Source: Flavobacteriaceae bacterium
GTDB taxonomy: Bacteria; Bacteroidota; Bacteroidia; Flavobacteriales; Flavobacteriaceae
Direction of reading: 5' to 3'
DNA: 10,732 nucleotides
NCBI GenBank assembly: GCA_020347545.1
Contig: CP070731.1
Span: 1,546,417-1,557,148, forward strand
This document shows, piece by piece, positions 1 through 7,268 of this stretch (position 1 is the first letter of the stretch; each line of letters opens with the position of its first letter). A program made the translations under genes and the position numbers. The notes beneath the pieces were generated by a model. The model saw nothing but the letters and a program-made list of their open reading frames with translations. It ran no database searches and was not told the DNA's origin.

Positions 1-28
1 GGCAGCCTGCAGGCTGCCTTTTTATTTT
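1..28 (+). terminator. Intrinsic terminator of a gene left of the window
   Basis: A perfect inverted repeat (GGCAGCC, TGCA loop, GGCTGCC) is followed directly by TTTTTATTTT on the plus strand, the classic G+C-rich hairpin plus U-tract. It would end a plus-strand transcript arriving from outside the window, converging on the ftsZ operon. The stem may continue to the left of base 1. Hairpins of this kind can also act on the opposite strand, but the minus-strand tail is outside the window and cannot be judged. Confidence 0.75.
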
Positions 29-112
29 AGGCCGAATTGCAGATAAGAATGGCCCGCGTGACGATGGCCATCAGCTCCATGATAAACTTCGAATCGAGAA
101 AACAGTTCGCAT
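29..112. other. Short intergenic stretch between two convergent terminators
   Basis: No gene is recognised here. The stretch looks richer in G+C than the intergenic gaps further right. The minus-strand frame that continues ftsZ past its TAG stays open to a TAA at 22-24, and one plus-strand frame is also open across it until about base 126. Neither has a credible start or a recognisable product. It may be the end of a neighbouring gene remnant or plain spacer. Confidence 0.3.
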
Positions 113-146
113 AAAAAATCCGGAGTAAATGAAATTTTACTCCGGA
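113..146 (-). terminator. Intrinsic terminator of the ftsZ end of the cluster
   Basis: An 11-bp perfect stem (TCCGGAGTAAA at 119-129 pairing with TTTACTCCGGA at 136-146) encloses a 6-nt loop. Read on the minus strand it is followed by six T residues (complement of 113-118). It begins 25 bp after the ftsZ stop codon and is oriented to end the division-gene transcript. The strength of the stem suggests that ftsZ is the last gene of the transcription unit. Confidence 0.88.
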
Positions 147-171
147 CTTTCCCACTAACTAAAACTAAAAA

Positions 172-2232
172 CTAATCAACATTATCGTGCAAAAAAGAAT
201 TATTCGACCTTAGCTGGATCTCATCATTGTCATCCGTTCCTAAAGTCATTCTTGATTTATTCTTATCTGATTCGGATGAAGAAGGTACATCATCAAGATC
301 TACTCCCATCCTTTTATAAGCAGGCTCATTCTCTATTTCATCAATATGATGATTCAATTTATTGATGAATTTGTAATTAAAATCTTTCATCTTCTTTCTT
401 CTGATCTCTGCTCTGTCTCTTAACTCTGCAATGGTAAGGTTCATCGGTGAAATATCCTTGTCTTCAATAACCTCCTCCACCTTGTTCTCGGTCACATTTT
501 CATTCTTTACCTTCAACTCAAAATGCATATCCTCATCCTCGTTTTTTTCGCTTTCGGATATACTCTTCAGCGTATTGATTTCAGCAGCAAATTCATCTTC
601 CAGAGTATGACGTATCGTATCCTCTCCGGGAACTGGTTCCACCGGTTCAACTCTGCGTTCGGGTTTGATCTCCTCCAGGCCTACTATCTCGATATCATTG
701 ATATTGATATCCTCCAGGGAAGTAAATACTTTTTTCTCCTCTTTCTTTACGTTCTGAATCGGTAAATCAAAGGTGAATGAAAACTGATTCTCACTATCTT
801 CCTGAATCGCTTCTTTTTCTTCAGATTGAGGGGTAACATTTGTAATTTCAAAATCCGCCTGTTCAGGTTCAGGTTTCACTTGCTCATAGTCTACTGCAAT
901 TTTCTCAATCTCTTTTTTATCCTGTATTTCAGGATTGATGTCTTTATTCAAAGTTGCCGCCGGCTGAACGGGTTCAAAGGTAACAGGCTGCTGATTCACC
1001 TCTCCGGACGAATTGGCTGAGGTCTGTGTATTTTCCGTTCTTTTAAGTTTTATTTCTTCGTCGATAAAATCCTCTTCATGCAGGATATGTCTCTTCACTT
1101 CAGGCTCAGCACTCTTCTGAGTTGCCTGAATTGCTGAGGAGGGGGTTTGAACAGGGGTAGTTGGCTTTGGTTTTGTTGAAATCTTCATTTCTCTTTCCTC
1201 AACCAGTTTATGTACTATTTTCTTAGATTCAATTTTAGAAATTTCACTCTGTTGTTCCGGATTAAATCCAGTCGCAATGATCGTAACCGAAATGGCATCA
1301 CCTAAGGATTCATCTTCACCAACTCCCATGATAATATCAACATTTGTTTTGGCCTCTGACTGAATATAGTCGTTTATTTCTCCTATTTCGTCGATCGTTA
1401 CTTCAGACGTTCCCGAGACGATCAGTAACAGAACGTTTTTGGAACCTTCAATTTTATTGTCATTCAGAAGAGGTGAATGCAAGGCTTTTGTGATTGCGTT
1501 TTGAGCTCGGTTCGAACCTGATGCCTGAGCAGATCCCATAATGGCCGTTCCACTATTTGATAAAACCGTTTTGGCATCTCTTAAATCGATATTCTGCGTA
1601 TAGTGATGTGTGATAACTTCAGCAATACCTGTAGCCGCAGTTGACAATACTTCATCCGCCTTAGAGAAACCAGCCTTGAACCCTAGATTTCCGTATACTT
1701 CCCTTAATTTATTATTATTGATCACAACCAAAGAATCAACATGTGCCCTGAGTTTTTCAATACCCCTTTGTGCCTGCTCATTTCTCATCTTTCCTTCAAA
1801 AGAAAATGGAATAGTAACGATTCCGACTGTCAGAATATCGAGTTCCTGAGCGATTTTAGCAATAACCGGAGCTGCTCCTGTACCTGTTCCTCCTCCCATT
1901 CCAACAGTTATGAACAACATTTTGGATTTCGTATTGAGCATGTTTTTGATATCTTCCATACTCTCCATGGCTGACTGCTCTCCAATCTCAGGATTTGCAC
2001 CTGCACCTAAACCTTCGGTCAAAGTAGCACCCAATTGAATCTTGTGAGGAACCGGACTGCTTTGCAAAGCTTGCGCATCCGTGTTACATACTACAAAATC
2101 CACACCCTTGATGCCCTTGTTGTACATGTGATTGATAGCATTACTTCCTCCTCCTCCGACGCCAATTACCTTAATGACATTGGACTGATTTTTCGGTAAA
2201 TCAAAAGATAAATTACTAAATTCTAAACTCAT
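172..2232 (-). CDS. ftsZ: Cell division protein FtsZ (long-linker Bacteroidota form)
   Basis: This is the tubulin-like GTPase that polymerises into the cytoplasmic Z-ring and recruits the division machinery. The GTPase core fills about residues 15-325. It contains the glycine-rich GVGGGGSNA near 25-32, the tubulin signature GGGTGTG at 113-119, and the T7-loop catalytic residues in NIDLRDAKTVLSNSG (N214, D216, D219). Residues of about 330-600 form a low-complexity linker rich in Glu, Lys, Pro and Thr. A conserved tail follows, with AELRDRAEIRRKKMKDFNYKF, EPAYKRMGVDL and the terminal RSNNSFLHDNVD; this tail is expected to bind FtsA at the membrane. The total of 686 residues is far longer than the roughly 380 of E. 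coli FtsZ, but long linkers are usual in Flavobacteria. It lies 30 bp downstream of ftsA and is followed by a terminator. The ATG start immediately precedes the expected short N-terminal extension. The identification is certain. Confidence 0.98.
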   Translation of the reverse strand: MSLEFSNLSFDLPKNQSNVIKVIGVGGGGSNAINHMYNKGIKGVDFVVCNTDAQALQSSPVPHKIQLGATLTEGLGAGANPEIGEQSAMESMEDIKNMLNTKSKMLFITVGMGGGTGTGAAPVIAKIAQELDILTVGIVTIPFSFEGKMRNEQAQRGIEKLRAHVDSLVVINNNKLREVYGNLGFKAGFSKADEVLSTAATGIAEVITHHYTQNIDLRDAKTVLSNSGTAIMGSAQASGSNRAQNAITKALHSPLLNDNKIEGSKNVLLLIVSGTSEVTIDEIGEINDYIQSEAKTNVDIIMGVGEDESLGDAISVTIIATGFNPEQQSEISKIESKKIVHKLVEEREMKISTKPKPTTPVQTPSSAIQATQKSAEPEVKRHILHEEDFIDEEIKLKRTENTQTSANSSGEVNQQPVTFEPVQPAATLNKDINPEIQDKKEIEKIAVDYEQVKPEPEQADFEITNVTPQSEEKEAIQEDSENQFSFTFDLPIQNVKKEEKKVFTSLEDININDIEIVGLEEIKPERRVEPVEPVPGEDTIRHTLEDEFAAEINTLKSISESEKNEDEDMHFELKVKNENVTENKVEEVIEDKDISPMNLTIAELRDRAEIRRKKMKDFNYKFINKLNHHIDEIENEPAYKRMGVDLDDVPSSSESDKNKSRMTLGTDDNDEIQLRSNNSFLHDNVD

Positions 2233-2262
2233 AACTTAATTTTTATTATTCGGGTTGTATTG

Positions 2263-3564
2263 TTATTCTGCGTTGTCTAAAAAATCTCTGAACTTCTCTC
2301 CCCATTTTTCAAAAATGGTCTTTTTGGGTTCGTCCTTACTTTCACCTGAAATATTCTTGTACGACTCCTCTTCAATTTCAGGGGTTGTTTTATTTTTCTT
2401 TTCGTTTTCTTTCAGTCCTTTCATCAGTAATCCGACCACTGTTGCATATAAAGGACTGGACAGCTCACTGTCTGAGTTACTTGCCAGATGTTCGTTAGGA
2501 TAGCCTATACGGGTGTCCATACCTGTAATGTATTCCACAAGTTGTTTGATATGTTTTAACTGAGCCCCACCTCCAGTTAAAACAATTCCGGCAATCAGCT
2601 TCTTTTTGCTCTCTTCATGCCCGTAATTCTTAATTTCGAGAAATACCTGCTCGATGATTTCGACCACTCTGGCATGAATGATCTTGGATAAATTCTTTAG
2701 TGTAATTTCCTTGGGTTCCCTTCCTCTCAGACCTGGTATTGAAACGATTTCATTGTCTTTGTTCTCTCCCGGCCAGGCTGAACCAAATTTGGTTTTTAAC
2801 AGCTCTGCCTGCTTTTCTATGATCGAACAGCCTTCTTTTATATCTTCAGTAATGACATTTCCACCAAAGGAAATGACCGATGTATGCCTGATAATGCCAT
2901 CCTTAAAAATAGCGAGATCAGTAGTTCCCCCACCTATATCGATCAAGGCAACCCCGGCCTCCTTTTCTTCCTGACTCAGTACCGCATCAGCCGAAGCCAA
3001 AGGCTCTAAGGTGATATTACCCAATTGAAGACCTGCGCTCTTAATACATCTTCCAATATTTCTTATTGAAGAAACCTGGCCTACAACTACATGAAAGTTC
3101 GCCTCAAGACGTCCACCATACATTCCAATTGGTGTTTTAATTTCTGCCTGTCCATCGACTTTAAAATCCTGTGGCAAAACATGGATAATCTCCTCTCCGG
3201 GAAGCATGACCAGTTTATATACCTGATTGATCAGTCGCTCAATATCATCCTCATCGATAACTTTATCAGAATTGGCTCGGGTTATATAGTCGCTGTGATG
3301 AAGGCTTCTGATATGCTGTCCGGCGATTCCAACAACTACGGTACCTATTTTTTCACCAGATGCACTTTCAGCCTCATCCACTGACTGCTGAATGGACTGA
3401 ATGGTCTGAGTGATATTATTGACAACACCTCTGTGCACACCAAGGCTTTTCGCCTTTCCTGTTCCCAGGACCTCAATTTTACCATATGCATCCTGTCTGC
3501 CAACCATCGCAACAATCTTTGTTGTCCCGATGTCTAATCCCACTGCTATATTGTTATTGTCCAT
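2263..3564 (-). CDS. ftsA: Cell division protein FtsA (actin-like Z-ring anchor)
   Basis: FtsA is an actin-like ATPase that tethers FtsZ filaments to the inner membrane and recruits later division proteins. The nucleotide-binding motifs are in order: phosphate 1 in GLDIGTTK (9-16), phosphate 2 in IDIGGGTTDLA (208-218), and the adenosine motif in GIVLTGGGAQL (326-336). The FtsA-specific 1C subdomain corresponds to about residues 85-170. The last residues (TIFEKWGEKFRDFLDNAE, 416-433) form an amphipathic helix typical of the membrane-targeting sequence, separated from the core by a charged linker of about 30 residues. The length of 433 is normal for the family. The ATG lies only 5 bp after the ftsQ stop codon, so translation is probably coupled. 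Nothing appears broken. Confidence 0.97.
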   Translation of the reverse strand: MDNNNIAVGLDIGTTKIVAMVGRQDAYGKIEVLGTGKAKSLGVHRGVVNNITQTIQSIQQSVDEAESASGEKIGTVVVGIAGQHIRSLHHSDYITRANSDKVIDEDDIERLINQVYKLVMLPGEEIIHVLPQDFKVDGQAEIKTPIGMYGGRLEANFHVVVGQVSSIRNIGRCIKSAGLQLGNITLEPLASADAVLSQEEKEAGVALIDIGGGTTDLAIFKDGIIRHTSVISFGGNVITEDIKEGCSIIEKQAELLKTKFGSAWPGENKDNEIVSIPGLRGREPKEITLKNLSKIIHARVVEIIEQVFLEIKNYGHEESKKKLIAGIVLTGGGAQLKHIKQLVEYITGMDTRIGYPNEHLASNSDSELSSPLYATVVGLLMKGLKENEKKNKTTPEIEEESYKNISGESKDEPKKTIFEKWGEKFRDFLDNAE

Positions 3565-3569
3565 AATAT

Positions 3570-4298
3570 TTATTTTTCACAAACAATCTGATTGTAAAAT
3601 TTTAAGTTTATCGTTTTATAGTCTGAAATTGTACTATCCAACATTATTTTTTGATAAAAAACTTTCAGTTTAGCAATTTTTTCTTCCGATCTTGACAAAT
3701 CTCCAAAAATGATTTTCTGGTCGCCAATCCTGGTTTTCAATTCGAACTGATTCGATTTATCCCCTTCTATCTTATCAATTCCAATGATCTGTTTTCTTAG
3801 AAATTCATCGTTTCGGATGGTATTCGACAAAACAATCATATCATTATATCCGTCTCCAGTAATTGTGTCAGTGGTTAAAGGAACCCTTGCAGAATAATTA
3901 TCAGATAATGGCATTTTTGTGCCTAACTTATCGTAATAATAGGTTTCCGTTTCATTTGCTACTCTTAAAACAGGTGTTCTTTGTGTAATTATCGCCCCTA
4001 ATTCCCCACTTAATGTTAGAAAAATCTCAGCGTTTTCAATCATTTCGTTGCGCTGTAAAAATCCTTCTAAATTATTCAAATTTATATTTTCTTTCGATTG
4101 ATTATTATAAGCCTCCAGTTTTTGTATTAACAACTTATTAACTGTTTCATAACTTATAAAAAGATTCTCACCGTTCTCGAAAATCACTTCCACTGAATCG
4201 TTGAATTTCTTTGCATTCCTATGTGCCGCAAAACCATACAAAAAAACTATAACTAAACATAGTGTACTGAATTTTAATAAGTTAATGTATTTTTTCAT
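3570..4298 (-). CDS. ftsQ: Cell division protein FtsQ
   Basis: FtsQ is a single-pass inner-membrane protein that links the cytoplasmic division proteins to the periplasmic synthase complex. A short basic N-terminus (MKKYINLLK) precedes one hydrophobic segment at about residues 9-25. A POTRA-like region follows at about 35-112 (from VEVIFENGENLFISYETV to IITQRTPVLRV), then a beta-rich C-terminal domain whose FYDK-like strand is present as YYYDKLGTKMPL (120-131). Sequence conservation is weak, as is normal for FtsQ, so the call rests on the architecture and on the position just before ftsA and ftsZ. The ATG is 98 bp after murG, where murC would normally lie, with a terminator-like hairpin in between. 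No promoter matching the flavobacterial TTG...TANNTTTG pattern was evident in the gap. The length of 242 residues is typical for the phylum. Confidence 0.9.
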   Translation of the reverse strand: MKKYINLLKFSTLCLVIVFLYGFAAHRNAKKFNDSVEVIFENGENLFISYETVNKLLIQKLEAYNNQSKENINLNNLEGFLQRNEMIENAEIFLTLSGELGAIITQRTPVLRVANETETYYYDKLGTKMPLSDNYSARVPLTTDTITGDGYNDMIVLSNTIRNDEFLRKQIIGIDKIEGDKSNQFELKTRIGDQKIIFGDLSRSEEKIAKLKVFYQKIMLDSTISDYKTINLKFYNQIVCEK

Positions 4299-4314
4299 TT
4301 TGTTTTACTGTTTT

Positions 4315-4373
4315 AAAAAACTATAACAACCCTTTAATTAATCCCCTCACTAATCAAGAGGGTTGCTATAGTT
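4315..4373 (-). terminator. Terminator-like hairpin between murG and ftsQ, at the expected site of murC
   Basis: An inverted repeat with 15-bp arms (4319-4333 and 4359-4373) has one imperfect position. It extends inward by seven more pairs (4334-4340 with 4351-4357) with one bulged base at 4358, leaving a 10-nt loop. Both imperfect positions are G·U wobbles in a minus-strand RNA but A·C mismatches in a plus-strand RNA, so the structure favours the direction of the operon. The minus-strand RNA continues with a short U-run (complement of 4315-4318, plus two U residues in the stem). It could be a terminator or attenuator separating murG from ftsQAZ. The stem is A/T-rich and the U-run short, so its strength is uncertain. 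Confidence 0.6.
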
Positions 4374-4396
4374 ACCAAAGTATTTAGCACATAATT

Positions 4397-5488
4397 CTAT
4401 TTTAATATTTTTTCGACCTCATCTGCAATTCGCTTTGTCGCGTCTGGTAAGGCCAGTTGTTTTATATTTTTGCTTAAAACGCTTCTTTGATCCGCGTCTT
4501 CCATTAATAATCCGATCACTTCAGGCAAGGTGTCAATGTTCTGCTCCTGAAGGAGTATCCCTGCATTTTTATCGGTTATTGCTTTTGCATTTTGCGTTTG
4601 ATGATCTTCAGCAACGTTGGGCGATGGAATCAGTATAACCGGTTTACCTACAATGCATAGTTCAGAGATGGATCCGGCGCCGGCACGGCTGATCAGAATA
4701 TCAGCTGCAGCATACAACAGATCCATCTTTTGAACATACTCCCAAACCTGTACCCCGTCCAATTGGCTAAACTGTTTGTATTCCTCATAATACAGTTTGC
4801 CCGACTGCCAGATAACCTGAACATCATTTTTCAGAATTGCTTGTATGTGCTTTTCCAAGGCCTTGTTTATGGCCCTTGCACCCAGGCTACCTCCCAAAAC
4901 GGCAATTGTCATTTTTCCGGGGTCTAGATTAAAATGAGCTATCGCTTCCTTCTTTTTCTTATCTATTTCCAGAAGATCCTGACGAACAGGATTTCCTGTT
5001 TTAATTAATTTCTCTTTCGGAAAATATTGCTCCAGACCGTCATAAGCAACACAGATTTTTTCAACTCTTTTCGCCAGCAGTCTGTTGGTTATTCCAGGAT
5101 ATGAATTCTGTTCCTGAATCAAACTTGGAATATTCTTGCGATTCGCCATAAATAGTGTTGGGCCGGAGGCAAACCCTCCTGTACCGATCACAATATTTGG
5201 CTTAAAATTTTTGATGATCTTTTTCGCATTGATCAAACTCGATAACAGCTTGAATGGAAAAGTCAGGTTTTTTAAACTCAGGCTCCTCTGGATCCCTGTA
5301 ATATTCAAACCCTTGATTTCATAACCCGATTGCGGCACTTTTTCCATCTCCATTCTTCCTTTGGCACCTACAAATAAAAAATTCGATTCTGGGTACCTTT
5401 CCTTCAATTCGTTCGCGATGGCTATCGCCGGATAGATATGCCCTCCGGTACCACCTCCACTAAGCATTATGTTAACCGATTGCTTCAT
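4397..5488 (-). CDS. murG: MurG, UDP-GlcNAc:lipid I N-acetylglucosaminyltransferase
   Basis: MurG adds GlcNAc from UDP-GlcNAc to lipid I, giving lipid II on the cytoplasmic face of the membrane. It is a GT-B fold enzyme of family GT28. The N-terminal glycine loop GGGTGGHIYPA (11-21) and the second glycine loop IGTGGFASGP (101-110) are present, as is QEQNSYPG (125-132) of the acceptor half. The C-terminal half has GGSLGARAIN (199-208), SRAGAGSISEL (267-277, with the Glu that contacts the sugar nucleotide) and EDHQTQNAKAI (294-304). The length of 363 residues is normal. The start overlaps the end of ftsW by 17 bp, indicating coupled translation. In most relatives murC follows directly. Here murG ends in TAG and no murC follows, which is an oddity of the locus and not of this gene. 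Confidence 0.97.
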   Translation of the reverse strand: MKQSVNIMLSGGGTGGHIYPAIAIANELKERYPESNFLFVGAKGRMEMEKVPQSGYEIKGLNITGIQRSLSLKNLTFPFKLLSSLINAKKIIKNFKPNIVIGTGGFASGPTLFMANRKNIPSLIQEQNSYPGITNRLLAKRVEKICVAYDGLEQYFPKEKLIKTGNPVRQDLLEIDKKKKEAIAHFNLDPGKMTIAVLGGSLGARAINKALEKHIQAILKNDVQVIWQSGKLYYEEYKQFSQLDGVQVWEYVQKMDLLYAAADILISRAGAGSISELCIVGKPVILIPSPNVAEDHQTQNAKAITDKNAGILLQEQNIDTLPEVIGLLMEDADQRSVLSKNIKQLALPDATKRIADEVEKILK

Positions 5489-6674
5489 GTAAAATATCTA
5501 AAGGGTTATCCAATTTTTCTTTTTGTTTAGCCGTAATCACCTTGTGATCTGAGGCACTGACGCTTAGGATGATACCAATGGCAAAACAAGTCATCCAAAT
5601 AGAAGTTCCACCAGTACTTATAAGCGGTAAAGGCTGACCCGTAACCGGAAACAATCCTACCGCCACTCCCATATTGATCATTGCCTGAAAAATAATAGGA
5701 AGGCCAACACCAAGACAAAGCAAGGTGCCAAAGATTGTTGTCGATTTCGTCGCTATAATTACGATCCTAAACAATAGGCCAAGGAAGAAAATGATTATTG
5801 AAACGGCTCCCAGCAAGCCGAATTCCTCACCTATTATCGCATAAATAAAGTCAGAAGAGGACTGTGGGAGAAAATTCTTTTGAACACTTTTCCCGGGCCC
5901 TTTACCGTAGATCTCTCCCGAGGCAATGGCTATTTTGGCTTTTTCTGCCTGATAATTATCTTCAGATTCACCTGAGACAAAATTCTCTATCCTGCTGGAC
6001 CAGGTTGAAACCCGGCTGTTCTTCATGGCTTCAGGAAACGCCCTTGCGCTTAAAATGAACAAGGTAAAACACAAAAGGCCCACCCCAAGAATCGAAAGGA
6101 TATATTTTAAAGGGTAGCCCCCAAGAAATGCCAATAGTATAACCATGGTAAAAGTTATGGCCGTAGTAGAGAAATTAGCCGGCAAAATAAGGGCTAGCAC
6201 AACCCCGACCGGAAGCCACATATACAAGACACTTTCTTTGAATCTGATCTCTTTTTCCTTATTTCTTGCAAGATAGCGAGCTACATAGATCATGACCACT
6301 ACAGAGGCCAGGGTGGAGGTCTGGAAACCTATCCCAATCAGAGGTATACTGATCCATCTGCTGGCATTCGCACCATCGATTACCGTACCTTGCGCCAAAG
6401 TATAAACCAAGAGTAAAATTACCACAGGCAGCATCAGTACCGACAAACCACTAAAATATCGGTACGGAACTTTGTGCGTGGTGTAAACGATGACAAATCC
6501 GAGCAACAACAAAATGGCATGCTTGAGCAAATACCCCAATGTTGTCCCTTTTCCGGCAACATAAACAAGATTTGTACTGGCACTGTAAACAGGCAGGAAA
6601 GAAAATATAGCCAAAACAGCAATAATTGCCCAAATGGTCTTGTCTCCTTTGATATTTTCTAAAAACCTTGTCAT
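5472..6674 (-). CDS. ftsW: FtsW, septal SEDS peptidoglycan glycosyltransferase
   Basis: This is a polytopic SEDS-family membrane protein that polymerises lipid II at the septum together with its partner transpeptidase. About ten hydrophobic segments can be seen, the first at about residues 13-30. Family motifs are SRWISIP with GFQTS (105-120), SDFIYAIIGEEFGLLG (274-289) including the conserved Asp275, and the C-terminal signature GLFPVTGQPLPLISTGGTS (340-358). The motif that reads D-L-G-T or similar in many SEDS proteins appears here as NFSTT (167-171); from memory this type of variant is common in Bacteroidota, but I cannot confirm it. The length of 400 residues is normal. Its cluster partner is the transpeptidase gene at the right edge. 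It starts 17 bp after the murD remnant and overlaps murG. RodA is the alternative SEDS protein, but the position in the dcw cluster favours FtsW. Confidence 0.95.
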   Translation of the reverse strand: MTRFLENIKGDKTIWAIIAVLAIFSFLPVYSASTNLVYVAGKGTTLGYLLKHAILLLLGFVIVYTTHKVPYRYFSGLSVLMLPVVILLLVYTLAQGTVIDGANASRWISIPLIGIGFQTSTLASVVVMIYVARYLARNKEKEIRFKESVLYMWLPVGVVLALILPANFSTTAITFTMVILLAFLGGYPLKYILSILGVGLLCFTLFILSARAFPEAMKNSRVSTWSSRIENFVSGESEDNYQAEKAKIAIASGEIYGKGPGKSVQKNFLPQSSSDFIYAIIGEEFGLLGAVSIIIFFLGLLFRIVIIATKSTTIFGTLLCLGVGLPIIFQAMINMGVAVGLFPVTGQPLPLISTGGTSIWMTCFAIGIILSVSASDHKVITAKQKEKLDNPLDILHEAIG

Positions 6675-6691
6675 TACTCGATATACTTTTA

Positions 6692-7240
6692 CTATAATTG
6701 TCTTACAGCCTCCTTAAATCTGTCTCCTCTGTCTTCAAAACTGTCACCTTTCTTTTCACAGGTGCCTGCAGGCGAAAAAAGAATACTCTCACCTTCCTTG
6801 CCTAGTTTGTAAGCAATTTTTACCGCATCACGTATACAGGTCGTTTCTATCATAAAATCCACTACGCTGCCAAATGTCTCGATAAGCTTATCATTATTCT
6901 CCCCAAGGCAAATAATGGCACTCACTTTTTCATTGACCAGCGGCAGAAGCATCTCATAATCATTGGCATCATCGTTTCCGCCTGCGATCCAGATCGTGGT
7001 ATTCTCCATCGATTCAAGTGCATAATAAGATGCGTTAACATTCAATGCTTTTGAATCATTGATATATTGCGAACCATTGATGGTGAGCACTTTTTCAAGC
7101 CTGTGTTCTTCATTCTCAAAATCCGAAAGACAATTTCTGATCGTTTCCTTTCTAACCCTCATCAAATCCGATAACGTACTTGAAGCCATCGCATTTTTAA
7201 CATTAAAATTGGTTTGCAAGGCAAAAGATGAAATACTCAT
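6692..7240 (-). CDS. murD: Truncated MurD: C-terminal domain only, D-Glu pocket altered (probable pseudogene)
   Basis: The 182 codons correspond to the C-terminal domain of MurD, the enzyme that adds D-glutamate to UDP-MurNAc-L-Ala. Normal MurD has about 445 residues. The UDP-binding domain and most of the ATPase domain, including the P-loop and the carbamylated lysine, are missing. Recognisable parts are FNVKNAMASSTLSDLMRVRKE, EHRLEKV (45-51), YINDSKALNVNASYYALESM (59-78), WIAGGNDDANDY (84-95), AIICLGENNDKLI and FEDRGDRFKEAVRQL. Family residues that hold D-Glu appear replaced: the Thr of DSKATN is Leu66, the Lys of GGxDKGxDY is Asp91, and the SPACASFDLF loop reads SPAGTCEKKG (156-165). It starts with a clean ATG 28 bp after mraY, and the missing part is not found in another frame. 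It cannot be an active ligase by itself. It is either a decaying remnant with an intact frame or a domain kept for another role. The family assignment is firm; the status is uncertain. Confidence 0.85.
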   Translation of the reverse strand: MSISSFALQTNFNVKNAMASSTLSDLMRVRKETIRNCLSDFENEEHRLEKVLTINGSQYINDSKALNVNASYYALESMENTTIWIAGGNDDANDYEMLLPLVNEKVSAIICLGENNDKLIETFGSVVDFMIETTCIRDAVKIAYKLGKEGESILFSPAGTCEKKGDSFEDRGDRFKEAVRQL

Positions 7241-7268
7241 GTATATTTATTTTATTGTTATTGTTTTC

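Noticed and set aside
166..171. FtsZ continuing beyond its TAG by readthrough.
   Set aside because: The protein already ends in the conserved RSNNSFLHDNVD tail and a strong terminator follows directly.
2678..2974. Plus-strand open frame of 98 codons inside ftsA.
   Set aside because: The minus strand encodes the FtsA nucleotide-binding motifs here; the antisense frame has no recognisable features.
4319..4373. The murG-ftsQ inverted repeat as terminal repeats of a small mobile element that replaced murC.
   Set aside because: The arms are separated by only 25 bp, no flanking direct repeats were seen, and the G·U-compatible mismatches fit an RNA hairpin better.
5472..6674. SEDS protein as RodA instead of FtsW.
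   Set aside because: Its place between murD and murG, overlapping murG, is the standard ftsW position; rodA is normally with mreBCD/pbp2.
6737..6775. The unusual SPAGTCEKKGDS loop in the MurD fragment as the result of a compensated frameshift.
   Set aside because: The loop has the same length as the family consensus, and reading the other two frames there gives LQAPVKRKV or CRHL-stop, neither of which restores CASFDLF. Base substitutions are the simpler explanation.
7241..7268. A single sequencing error hiding the N-terminal part of murD upstream of its ATG.
   Set aside because: Only 28 bp separate the ATG from the complete mraY gene. The missing ~790 bp are absent, not frameshifted.
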